DNA of 64,000 nt from Gossypium raimondii (taxonomy: Eukaryota; Streptophyta; Magnoliopsida; Malvales; Malvaceae). Below, piece after piece: positions 11,800 to 23,054 of this stretch. The stretch is taken from the NCBI RefSeq assembly GCF_025698545.1, contig NC_068571.1, positions 50,377,733-50,441,732 of the forward strand, given 5' to 3'. The translations under genes and the position numbers were made by a program. Positions within the stretch are counted from its first letter, which is position 1. Every line of letters starts with the position of its first letter. A model generated the notes under the pieces. It had not been told where the DNA came from, ran no database searches, and saw only the letters and a program-made list of their open reading frames with translations.

Positions 11800-13239
11800 T
11801 TTTTCCACATATAAAATAGATAACTTTTCTTTGCTTACCTTCTGTATTATCTTTTTCTAGTTTTCTTTCCCTTTTTATCGTTTCCTTTGAGATGATATGA
11901 TGTTCTGAAATATGTTCACGAAAGACTTGCTCGTTCTGTGGATTTTTTTTTTTTTTTGTGCTGGGAGGTTCATGATCTGGTTGTGATGTCTCTTTGTGCT
12001 TTTGTAATATTAGAATTTTATTTACATTCTTATTTTCATTGTGTGACCCTCTCCTTAACATCCATTGAATTGGCTCTACAGTGATTAAATTGTGATTGAT
12101 TATCCAAAAAATTATACATTTATCATAATTTGTATATTTTCTTGTCAACTTTTAACATCTCACACTGATAGGTCTCCTATTAGTTTCAATTTAGTTGGTG
12201 AAGCGGTTCAAGGAGTTAGGTTTCGGTTTCTTGCAATGTTAATAGATGCACCTCCTTATGGCCCCTTTGTAATTATGTTGCTTAGAAAGAACCATGTTAT
12301 GTTGCTTTGGACCAATATTTAACCCTGTCAACCAGAATGCCTGATTTGTTGATTTGATATGCAATCACTTCTTGTATTTGTTGGCTCCGCATAGATTCTC
12401 GTACCCATACTTAAAAAGTGTTTATTGCTTTGATCTCTTATGGTTTTGTCCCATAAGAAGCACTTTTTATGGGTCAAAACCGTGAGACTCTCGAGTCGAA
12501 GTTGACGAATGCTTTGCAGGTTGGGTGCGAATCTCTTCAACTGCTCAGCTTTGATGTTTCATTTAAGTTATGCTGGTAGAAATGTTGATTGATGGATATA
12601 GTTCACCATATAGGTCCCTTCTAGTTCAATGTTTCTATTATCTAATTTAGATAGACCTTTTTTTTTTTTTGGACATGTACATACTGATTAATTGAATGGA
12701 AATTCATATTGACATGAGATTTACACTTGTGGTAATAATCCGGTGGTAACTGACTGTAAAGCGGTGAAAGGCCTAGAGAATTGTCACTAAACTGCCATAT
12801 ATAGTAGATTCTACCTGGTTACTGAGATCTGCTGGCATAGGAGCTTGAGAATTTCTTGGAGCATTGGATGCCTATGCCTTCGGCCCCATTGACACAGAAC
12901 ATTATTTTTAGTGTGTAAAAACTTCCTGGTTCCTGGTTTAACACCGAGAAGAATCAGAACCCGAAACTGAAAGTGGTGGTCCATGTTGAGAATTAAACCT
13001 CCCAAAATCATGATGTTAACAGCTTTGAAAAAGAAATCTGTTGTCTTGTTTGGTGGTGGGTTCGGTTGAGAACAGCCGCCAAATGAACCAAGTCCATGGA
13101 GTCTGTCCTAAATGGCTAAACCTCCCCCTGGATCATGACCCACTTTCTTTTTTCATTTCCTATTCTCGTCCACATGATCCAAAATAGAGCCATCTTGAAG
13201 ACCTGATCCTTTTTTTTTTAAATTAAGAAATGAACCAGC
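11800..13239. other. 3' UTR and intergenic spacer
   Basis: The first few hundred bases are T-rich and probably the 3' UTR of the clathrin assembly gene. The stretch 12820-13010 is less AT-rich than its surroundings and holds a short minus-strand frame, but no motif or splice structure supports a gene. Confidence 0.45.
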
Positions 13240-13519
13240 TTACCCAAAAAAAAAAAACTTTTATAAGGTGGTGTTTCCTCATTTGGTTGGCCATTTGGTT
13301 GGCCATTATGTACGTTTCATGCACGAAATTTGAAGGCAAAGTTGGATAAAAAAGCAAATTAGAAGTCAATACAGATTGTTACCCAAAAAAAAAAAAAACT
13401 TTTATAAGGTGGTGTTTCCTCATTTGGTTGGCCATTTGGTTGGCCATTATGTACGTTTCATGCACGAAATTTGAAGGCAAAGTTGGATAAAAAAGCAAAT
13501 TAGAAGTCAATACAGATTG
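13240..13519. repeat. recent 139-bp tandem duplication
   Basis: Two head-to-tail copies start at about 13240 and 13379. Each begins ttaccc plus an A-tract, then 'acttttataaggtggtgttt', and ends 'gaagtcaatacagattg'. The copies differ essentially only in A-tract length and one base at the exit. Inside each, the 13-base unit 'catttggttggc' is itself doubled. Confidence 0.9.
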
Positions 13520-13919
13520 GTACCACTGGTGGAATAATTGGATCATCTATTAATTTACTAATATACCTGTCTTAATCCGGTATTGAAAGGCCAAGCTCAG
13601 CATCAGCTGTGCCTATATGTGGTGTGGGTCCTTTGGGGGTGCGGTGTTAAGGCGGTTGAGCTGTCCCACCACCTCTCATGATGTTGGGCTGGCTACCAAT
13701 ATTTTTTAATGAAAAGCTTTAATAAATTTTGAGGGTTACGTTGGATTTATGGTCAAAAGTAGTTATTCAAGCCATTCTACAACAGAGGCTAGGTTTTTTA
13801 GATCAGATGGACCATTCTATTCATGTAAAGAACGCCACTATTCATCGGCCTATAACACAAGGGTGGTTAAGGTTTCTTCTTTGCCATTTTAAGGATTAAG
13901 ATTCAAACCCTGGAATTTT

Positions 13920-14620
13920 CCTCTCTCTTTTATTATTATTATTATCAGCAAAGCATGCAAAATACGATTAAATTATCAAAGTATCAGGATACAACAATTC
14001 CCCTGCGGCATCAGCTCGCAATATTGGGATTAAATTATCAAAGTATCCTGCTTCCCATTCTAGCGAGCACAACGATTACTCTCCCTAAACGTGGGCTGGA
14101 TAACATGGTGCTCAAACTGAGATAAAAGGTTCCTGAACTCAAAGATTAAAGATTCTTAACAAAAACAATAGCTGCAGTGGCGTCAAGCTCAACAATAATC
14201 TTGTTTATGTTAACTGATTTAGCTAAACAGAAGCCATCCTTGAGTGGCTACAACTCGGCTTCAACACTCGTAGCCCAAGGGATGTGTCTATAAAACCCCG
14301 CCACCCATTCCCCATTGATGTCTCTGATCACAACCCCTGCTCCTGCCTTTCCCGGATTTGACAATGCCGATCCATCAGAACTTAGCTTGAGCCACCCTTG
14401 GGGTGGTGGGTGCCATCTAACACCCACAACACTTGGAAAAGGAAGGGATTTAATAGATGTTAAAGCTGCAAAGTACTCAACAGCTTTAAACATAGCTTGG
14501 TTAATCAATCCTCCACAAGGCTCCTTTCCTGTGAATACTTTGTTGTTGCGTGTCAACCAAATTTGCCATAATGTGAAAGCAAATAAAACCGTCTAAGGTA
14601 TTCTGTTAATCATTCCTCTT
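13920..14620 (-). mobile_element. LINE 3' fragment with RNase H domain
   Basis: On the minus strand, frame 14600-14248 reads FAFTLWQIWLTRNNKVF, then WHPPPQGWLKLSSDGSALS and GAGVVIRDINGEWVAGF, the start of the RNase H (RVT_3) domain at the C-end of plant LINE ORF2. After an in-frame stop next to VEAEL, the same frame continues with LAKSVNINKIIVELDA. Remains of the domain end follow ('FEHHVIQPTFRESNRCAR'), with further stops. The element ends on this strand in an (AAT)n-like tail near 13930-13945, typical of LINE 3' ends. It is 5'-truncated and dead. A host RNase H-like pseudogene is the alternative. Confidence 0.7.
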
Positions 14621-14739
14621 TCAATTATAATGGTACTAAAAAAATACCCTCCACTGTTCATCAGCCATTTTCAGATGGTCTTCCATCGAAATTTTAAGTG
14701 TCCCTTTTTTCTTTTTTCTGTTTTTAAATTTAAAACATT

Positions 14740-15060
14740 AGGTTAAAGTACGTATAGGTCCTTGTATTATTGTGTGGAGTCCATTTTTATACCTTTACTT
14801 TTAAAATGAGCAGAATTTTTTTATATATATATACTAAAAACAAAAGCAATAAGGTCAATTTTTTTTAACAATCTTATTATAACTTTTGATCATATCTACT
14901 CTTTTTGATACAATGCTTAGAACTATCCATAGCTCTTCTTCAATCCTTAAATAGAAGTATAATGCGTTTCAGCGCACTTAAATCTACATCCTTTTATACT
15001 GGCAACAATTTCCATGTCAATCGAGCTAAGACTCAATCGGTGCAATACGATCATTTTTAT
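14740..15060 (+). repeat. dispersed repeat, copy 2
   Basis: From about 14915 the sequence parallels 7490-7640 ('ccatagctcttcttcaatcc', 'agtataatgcgtttca', 'gagctaagactcaatcgg'). The preceding 'taggtccttgtattattg' wording is typical of dispersed cotton repeats. No coding content is seen. Confidence 0.5.
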
Positions 15061-16754
15061 AACAGTTGAAAAAACAAAGTTTTAATTTTATGCAGGGTAA
15101 CCATGTTTTGTCTAAGTCAAACTTAGATTAAGTTCAAATTTCATGGCAGTTAGTATATTATTGTGTCATAGTTCTATTATGGTTTATATGTGTGTACAGT
15201 AAGGAACGGGGGGAAGCAAGAGGGATACGGTAGGGACTGAACACAAAGACAATTTTAGAGTAGGTGAACACGAACGGAGAGCAAACATAAAACTAAGTTT
15301 ACGTGTAAAGCCTCAAAGTTTGAAAGCTGTTTTCTTAAAGAATTTGTGTGTATGTATGTATGTATGTATGCATGCATGTATGACATCTGTGAATATGGGT
15401 TGATTATTGGAATTCTAACGTATCTAGTGTAGTGTGTTATCCATTGTGTGTACTCGTGTTTGTTATAATACATGCCTATTTTTTAATAGCACATGTATAG
15501 ATAAGGTGAAATTTCATTCATTAAAATTGTCAATTTTCAAGTTTAGAAAATCAATTGACTTGCGACTACTTTTTGGATGAGATCCATGAATTTTTGAGTT
15601 GAGATGTCTTCATATTGTTTAAAAATCTATCTTTTGGCTTTGAAACTCACCTTGAATCAATCAAGTTTGAGTTCGATAGCTCAAATTATGACCATAGTAA
15701 AGACTACGCAAGCAAAATTTCTGGCTAAGAGTATTATAGAAATTACAAGTCTCGGATTTTTAATTTGAGTTTAAATTATATTGGGCCCGATTTTTAGACT
15801 TAATTTATTATATATGACTCAAATGTTATATTTATTAGATCTTATTATTTCATCATTTATTTATTCAAAAGTTTGAATTTTTTTAAAGTATTTTAAGTTA
15901 TATAGGAATTATATATCAACAAGAAATTAGTTTAAAGCTAATTCTTGGCTAGTTTAATTAGAGATTCAATATATTTAAAAGTGCTATTTGAATGTACTTA
16001 GCTAACTTGTATAATGGCCTATTCACGGTATGCAATTCAAAATTCATTCAGCAACTTCTCTTTCTAAGTTAATACAATTCTTTTTGAAGAGTTCTAACAA
16101 TCTTTTTAGATTGTAGAGATCATCTTCAATGCACTTTTTCTTGGAGGAAAAATTAGAGCTGTTTAAAGTGAGTTGTGGATTCATTTGGTTCCCAAAACTC
16201 CTTATGACTTCTACACGCCACTTTCTATTTTTTTCATCTATCTTGTTCCGTTTCTTTATTATTATGTTTTGTTCTTATTTCATGGTTTCTAATATTTAAT
16301 CTGGATTCTTTATTTTTTTTTCTATATTTTATTATTTGTTTTAATTGTTGTCCTTTTAAATTTTTAGATCTAACTTGGATTTGTTAGTGTTTCAAGTTGT
16401 ATTAAAATCTAAGTTTCTTTTCAATCGTCTAGAACCTTAAGTTAAATCCGCGACTTGAACAAACTTACATTTCATATCACTGAAGGATGTTCAATTTACT
16501 CAAAAGTAAGGCAACATTTAGCATGATGGTTGTCAAAATTACTGGATACGATTTTGTTTATTTTTCCTTTAACCTTAAAATGGTGTTTTCAAACCCAAGT
16601 GAATTTTAAAAATAAATAAAATAAATTTAGTACTTTTGAGTTCGTAAATATAATACATTCAATTAATAAAATGTATGTCTACTAATTTTTCTTGTAGGAT
16701 CATATTTAAATATTAGATTTGAACTTGTAATATTCGAAATCTAAAAGTAACACG
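15061..16754. other. intergenic, with a (GTAT)n microsatellite
   Basis: No supported gene. A tgta/tgca tetranucleotide run lies at 15347-15382. The remainder is AT-rich without recognised family. Confidence 0.5.
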
Positions 16755-17820
16755 TGTAAAGTGAGATACCAATTTTTTGGAGTTATGAGGGTGTTAATAT
16801 CTTATTTACACATAGTCGACTCCTGAACTCAAATTTTTTCTGATTTTCAATATGTGGACCAAATCTTTTTAAAAGAATTTGCAAACTTTTCTTCTAAAAA
16901 GATTACAGGTGTCATACCTAGATGAAAAAATTAGTGGTGACTTCAAATTTTTTAATAAAAACAAGTGTTGAAAAATTAAAATTCATTTTTTAGGGATAGT
17001 TTTGAGAATCGAGCCTAAAGTTAAATAGGTATTATTTATGATTCCGAATTACAAATTCAACTGTGTCCTTTCATTTTTTATACTCGAGTTTTTCTACTAT
17101 TTTAGTAAACAATTTATGAGTTTTTATTCACTTATTGTACTTGCAAGTTACATAACATGAGCTCTATGCCCGAGCTTCATCCGTGTAAGTGGGAGTATAA
17201 AACTCCACATAAATATAAGAAAAATATATCCCCTCAAATTATCTGTATTAGTTTAGTAGACATTTGTAAGGATAACTGAACTGTTTGAATCCACCTTATT
17301 AGAGTTATAATGAATTTCAGTGATCGCCAAAATAAGTAGGCATGATAAATTTTCCTCACATTTTATTATTGATGTTATGTCTAGTTTTCTATATTTATAT
17401 TTTTAATTATGTATGGTTGGGTACTACCTTAGTTGATTTTTTTCCTTTCCTTCTTTTCTCTTTTTGTGCATGCATCATCGTTTGTGTTTCCGTACTTCTA
17501 GTGTTCCATACAAAAACGTTTATTTGTGAACATGGCATCATCACCTGGTTTTGATCTTTAGTTAGTGGTCGTGATGAGATTCACCAACAATTATGATTTT
17601 AGAATCAAGTGGTAATCAACAGATTCATCATCAGCACACGACAAAGGGTAGAATTATAGAAAACGAACAAGCAACCCAAATAAAGAAGTTAGAAAGGGCA
17701 CCAAAGAAATTGCAAGAACAATTATCCCAATTTCAACAGGAAATGAGAGAGCAAAGAGAAGAGTGAAAGGATCAGATGATGAAGATGTTAAGGCAAAGAG
17801 AACTAGCTAATTTTTTAAGT
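16755..17820 (+). mobile_element. old Ty3/gypsy fossil: LTR end plus gag-like piece
   Basis: The segment 16765-16990 parallels the last 250 bases of the LTR at 43199-45422 in order: a 'gagggtgttaatatctta' block, 'cgactcctgaactcaaat', 'tgtggaccaaa' and 'ttagtggtgacttc'. After a leader-like spacer, 17640-17820 codes for a highly charged coiled-coil stretch (KKLERAPKKLQEQL, FQQEMREQREE) like the N-terminal gag of cotton gypsy elements. It is heavily decayed and clearly older than the other two copies of the LTR family. Confidence 0.45.
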
Positions 17821-19630
17821 AACTGAAAACTCAATTAAATTAAAATTTTCTGATTTGTGTTTAATTTTTAAGGCTTATTCCCCTCGAAATTTAGTTACAC
17901 AAATCCCGTGAGCAAAAATGAGTCAAGGTGTGAAGAGAGAAAAGCGAAGTCATGACATTAGCAGATTTTGACAAGGCAAGAGACCTAAAGAAAAAACAAA
18001 CCGACAAACAAAGCCCCTACAACTATGTCTAATCTCCCATATACCCGACACGTAGCAAATATCTGACCAACTCCGACTCTGTAATAATTCCATCAAACGT
18101 GACAATCTCCATAAATAATCGGCACAGATTACGATTACATTGTACACTGCATCAAATTTGGAACGCATCAGGCCTAGGCCTGGGATTGAAATAGAGCTCA
18201 ACAGATAAAAGGTGTTTATCCTCCATTTGTAATTAGTAATGCATATGAATAAAGATAAATTTAAGAGTTTTTCAATTTTTTGATTTTAGATGAAATAAGT
18301 TGAAATTTATGTTCTTCTTTCAATATTTTCCTTTTAAATCTTAGAGTTTATATTTTATTTCCGGTTGTAAAAGTTGTTATATTATTTATAATTAATTATG
18401 ATTTAAACAGAATTCTTTTTATTTATTAATAATACATAAAATTATACTACACATCACTTAATTTGAGATTAGAAAAAAAGCTGAAACTTAATTCAGTAGT
18501 TTGAAACTACTACCAAGATTGGTTTGAAAACCACTGAATTTTTTTAGGTTAGGTTATAGGGATCTTAGCATGAACTATGAAATATAGGAATTTAATATTA
18601 ATTCTATTATTATTTGATGAAATTTTATTTTATTTATGATTTAATTGTTAAATAAATTTTTATAACTGTTGAAATTTTCTTTTATCATTATGATCACATG
18701 TTAAATAATATTTGTAACGTATTGCACAAAAATGATAATATGAATTAGAAATTTTAACACCATATTAACATATTTAAATTTATTTTCATTCCTAGCTTAA
18801 ACTAGTTTGTTTTCTTACATGTTATTATTAGTTTATTGAATGTTATTTAAAAAAAACATACATGCGTCATTTTCACACACATGCCATGCTCTATATAACT
18901 ATTAATTAGAATTTAAAATCTTATTTAAAGAAAATTAATTCTTTTATTACTTGATAAAGTTTTTGTAATCTTACTTAAATATATCAAATTTCTTATTATT
19001 ATATTTGTTAGAATTAGATAGACTAGTCGGTTGGACTTATTAAATCAAAAATTGATCGATTGGTGTCTATCAAACTTTAAATGAATTACTTGAAAATTAA
19101 ATCGATCAAAATCAAATTTAACTTTTTTTTTTATTGTTTTTAATGTTTATCTTAAAACTAAATCCAACACCAATCAATGATATACCTGAATTGATTTTAA
19201 AAAACCTGCTTACAATAATCCATGCCGGAGTACAAATCTAACTTTTATTATTAATAATCTTTGTCACATAAAGCAAAAGGATGGGATTAGAGGTAGTGAG
19301 CTATTATGAGGGAGACTGATGGGGGTAGGGGAAGCAGGCATGTGGATGAGTGGGGGAGACGCCAAAGTCATCAATTAACCCTCTTTGAAATTATTTGTAA
19401 AGCAAAATAAAAAGGGAAGAACCAGTTACTCCCCCCGTCTTTTTTCCTCACTCTTTTTCTTTTTTATTTATTATTATTATTATTTCACTTCTTACATTTT
19501 GCTTCGTACAGTAATGCATTTTGTTGTCTTTGGGCGACAGAAAGGAAAACCCCAAAAGCTTAAGCTTACCCTTAAGTTTCTACACAGCCTTACCTTTGTT
19601 TCCCTTTGAAGAACCAAAGAATCATTGAAG
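17821..19630. other. intergenic and 5' flank of the KIX-like gene
   Basis: AT-rich with no supported gene up to about 19300. The 19380-19630 segment is CT-rich and probably promoter and 5' UTR of the next gene. No clear TATA element was identified. Confidence 0.45.
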
Positions 19631-21139
19631 ATGCCCAGACCAGGTCCAAGGCCTTATGTCTTTGAGAAAAAATCTTGGCACAGTGACAGACACCAACCCA
19701 TCAGAGGTTCTCTTGTTCAAGAAATTTTCAGGTTTTCTATTTCTACTCTGTTTTTTTGTTTGTCAGTCCTTTTTTTCCCCTCTCTCTTTTTATGTGTTTG
19801 ATTTTGTTTTTAGAGTTGTAAATGAGATTCATAGCTCAGCAACTAAGAAGAACAAGGAATGGCAAGAGAAGCTCCCTGTTGTTGTCTTGAAAGCTGAAGA
19901 AATTATGTATTCCAAAGCAAATTCTGAGGTAAAAAAAAAAAAGTTTCTCTACATTGGGTAATTGCTTATTAATTGTGTAATGAAAAACCCAAACCTTTGA
20001 TCACAATATTTTCTTACTTTGTTAGTAATATAGATGCATTGGGCACTATTGATATATGAAGCTCATATTTTGTATTCACAGGCTGAGTACATGGACCTTA
20101 AAACCCTCTGGGATCGAACAAATGATGCTATTAACACAATCATTAGACGAAATGAGAGTACTGAAACGGGAAAGGTTCTTCAACCTTGTATTGAAGGTAC
20201 CCTTTCACTTTTCTTTGAATTTGAACCCAATTATGCATATTTGCAATGGGATCTTTCTGGGAATTTTCTGTCTTGATTATGAAGAGCACTGGCTTTAAAT
20301 GTACCTTGTGATTTATATGTACATTTTTTTGTTGGTTAGCTGCTCTCAATTTGGGTTGCACAGCGAGGAGAACCTCGAGGAACCAACGAAATTGTAGCCC
20401 AAGGTGTTACCTTAACCCAGGTACTCAAGAAACAGAGAATACCACTCAAGGAAATCCCATGACCAACCCACATTGCTTGGGTAGCTATTCTGGCTTTGAA
20501 TCTGAGAAACACACTGGCTGGAACGGTTATTTCGCTGCTAACAAGTTTCATATTGCGTCTGAGAATGGTTCTCTTCCTATTAATAAAAAATGCTTATCCT
20601 TACAAAAGTATTCAGTTTATCCTCTTTACTATGGTAACGATCTTAAAACCGAAGAACTGCAGCATGGTTTTGGGATCATCCATAAGATGATTTCTGATAC
20701 AGTAGAGCCTGCTAAGATGGTTGCCATTCATAAGCTCCTTTCTTTGGATGTGGAGTCTTCAAATGGGATGAACCAAATAGATGCTAGAAATACTTGTAAT
20801 AACCCACACCACAAGAGTGCCTGTGATCTATCGTTGCGGTTGGGCCCTCTTTCAACACCTTGCCTGAGTGTTGGAAACGATCGGCCAGCAATTGATAAAA
20901 GTTTGCCTTCCTTTCATAGGAGGAACAGAAATGACCCCTTGAACTCATCTTCAAAGTCAAACAACCAGAGCGTTGAAGGGGAACATATACATGTGGATGC
21001 ATCAATGAGAAAGAGAAAGACAGTTAATGATCCTACAATGGATCGACGACATTGTTTGTCCTCCGAAGCTTCCTTACAGCCATTCAACTGGAAGCCTGAA
21101 AAGTGCAGGATCCTAGACTCAGCCCCTTTAGACCATTGA
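19631..21139 (+). CDS. plant-specific KIX-like nuclear protein (At4g32295 type)
   Basis: Four exons, 19631-19731, 19814-19928, 20082-20196 and 20340-21139, join in frame to give 376 residues with GT/AG at every junction. The start MPRPGPRPYVF is highly conserved in this plant family, as I recall it. Residues about 28-112 (SLVQEIFRVVNEIHSS, then KAEEIMYSKANSEAEYM and DAINTIIRRNESTET) resemble a three-helix KIX fold like that of MED15 and CBP-type co-activators. An Arg-rich patch (TARRTSRNQR) follows. The C-terminal 250 residues are Ser/Asn-rich, low in order and poorly conserved. Arabidopsis annotation calls the relative 'histone acetyltransferase', but no catalytic domain is visible here. A co-regulator role is inference. 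Confidence 0.85.
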
Positions 21140-21829
21140 CATGAACTTGGTGAGTTTGTGCGGCTGTTTTGTTTGTCTTTTGTAGTGTTTTCGTAGTAAT
21201 TAAAATGTTGCAAGAATGTGAGTAAATAATTGAGTAGGTTTCAGTTTAAATGTGGCAATCAACAACGAACTAAGGGGACAGACCCTTGATCCGCAATGTA
21301 TAAAGAATGTTGTCCTTTACATGTTGCTGCTTGTACAACTTATAACTTAGGGTCGAAAATGGATGATAAAATTTGGACCGGAGATTTCCTATATGCTGTA
21401 AATTTGTTGAAGATTTAGATATAATCTTTTAAATATTTATTTTATATATACATATACAAGATCAATGAGCACAAATAGATCAAAAAAAAACATATATGAG
21501 ATCAATCAATAAGCACAAATTGATTAAAAATCGGAATATTTCGGGATAAAATTGACCCACCTAACAAAAAAACTTGTACTTGATAATAGTGCGTCGTAAT
21601 TGCATATTAGGGACTCAAATTTGTGTGGTTTGTTAAATTATTTCAAAATAGATGAAAATAATGACATATGTTGACGTGGTAAAAAATTCCTTGTGGTCCC
21701 TTAGCACCCTTATATCACTAGAAGTGTCTCGTTATTTCCTAAAAACATATATTTCAAATGACTCGGCAACAGTTTCAATTCCAATTTTGCTGCCTGCGCA
21801 ATAGAAGAAAGAAGTTTTGTGTGAGAAGT
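21140..21829. other. 3' UTR and spacer
   Basis: Probable 3' UTR of the KIX-like gene, then AT-rich spacer. Nothing else recognised. Confidence 0.45.
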
Positions 21830-22450
21830 TGAATCAAGCGAACCCGTTTTATACCTTAGTGGCCGGAGTGCCTCTAGCTCGAACACTACTCATTGCAATT
21901 CTGGGTCTAACTCTAGCTCTTTCTGCAAACTTGAGAAGTCAGATTTTCACAAATGGCGGTTTTAAGGGCATCAATATTAGAAAAACCAAAAACTTCTTTG
22001 AACTCAATCATCTATAACATCAATGGCATATACACATTATACATCATCAGGAAATTTCGTAGCATCGAAAATATTAAATTGTATTATATCTACATCAAAA
22101 TTTATGATGAGTGTACCATCATCAGGCACCTCAATTTTTGTTTTAGATGTTTTCAAGAATGGTCCACCCAATAAAACCTTTGTCAAGTTGGGTGAATTAT
22201 TATCCAACATATTCAACACCAGGAAAAATTAATTCATCAACTTGCACAAGAACATTTTTCAACAGATAAATCACGAATCTATCAATAAGTTGGATAATTT
22301 ACACTGGTTTCATGCAAAGAACCTACCTTCAAGGATGAGTAAATAGACGATGACCTAACATCTATTGATACTCCTAAATCGCACTTAGCTTTCTCAATTT
22401 TGACATTTGGTAAATTGGTTGGGAGTACTTACATTAGGTGAAAATATTCG
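21830..22450 (-). mobile_element. Ty3/gypsy protease-region fossil
   Basis: On the minus strand, 22219-22037 reads DNNSPNLTKVLLGGPFLKTS and then TKIEVPDDGTLIINFD, wording of the aspartic-protease region between gag and reverse transcriptase of plant gypsy elements. Upstream pieces on the same strand (to about 22430) fit the earlier part of that domain. It is a small, isolated, broken fragment with no LTRs found next to it. Confidence 0.6.
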
Positions 22451-23054
22451 AAACACATTTTACCCAAAAACATAGAGAAAAAGCAACATGTTTTGACATA
22501 CATTTTATTATATGCATTTACTTTCTTTTTTTTTCATCAAAGAAATTTTCGGGAAACAAAATGGAAAATACAGTTTTTACATAATATGAATTTTTTATTT
22601 AATGCTTAAATTTGTGACTTTTATTCTTGGACAGTATAAATAGAAGCCCTTCGCAACTTTAAAAAGGACTTTTGACACTTGAGCATTCTACTTCTCGAAA
22701 TTTTCTCTAAGCTTTCTCAACTTATTTCATTGCTTAGCCTTATTCTTAACCTTCACCTTACAAACCATCACCTGTGGTACTACAAGATCTACTTCATTCC
22801 CTCTATCTTATGTTGGTACATTCTATTCATTTGTTTGCAACACTTCCTTTCTCCATCAAAATTAGGTTTAGAAATGACATTTCATAGATTATTAATTAAA
22901 GGCATACAAAAGGTGTAATACAACGATGTGACCAAGGAGTTTTCCCTTTCAAAAAAATGTGTGAAGTTAATGTGTAAATATTAAAACCTAAACAAACTGT
23001 ACAATATATGGAGGCCAAGTGAGGAAAAAAGAAGTCTTTAACTCGTTCATTGCC
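22451..23054. other. spacer with TATA-like promoter sequence
   Basis: No gene was recognised. A 'cagtataaatagaagccc' motif at about 22634-22651, followed by a CT-rich leader-like stretch to about 22800, looks like a promoter, perhaps from an old retroelement. No coding sequence follows it. Confidence 0.35.

Noticed and set aside
12811-13011. Minus-strand 66-codon frame in less AT-rich DNA
   Set aside because: No motif, no splice context and no recognised family.
17950-18201. Minus-strand 83-codon frame
   Set aside because: No recognisable domain and near decayed retroelement sequence; probably chance.
22634-22651. TATA-containing segment as an endogenous pararetrovirus promoter
   Set aside because: No pararetroviral coding sequence was seen nearby; kept only as a TATA-like motif.
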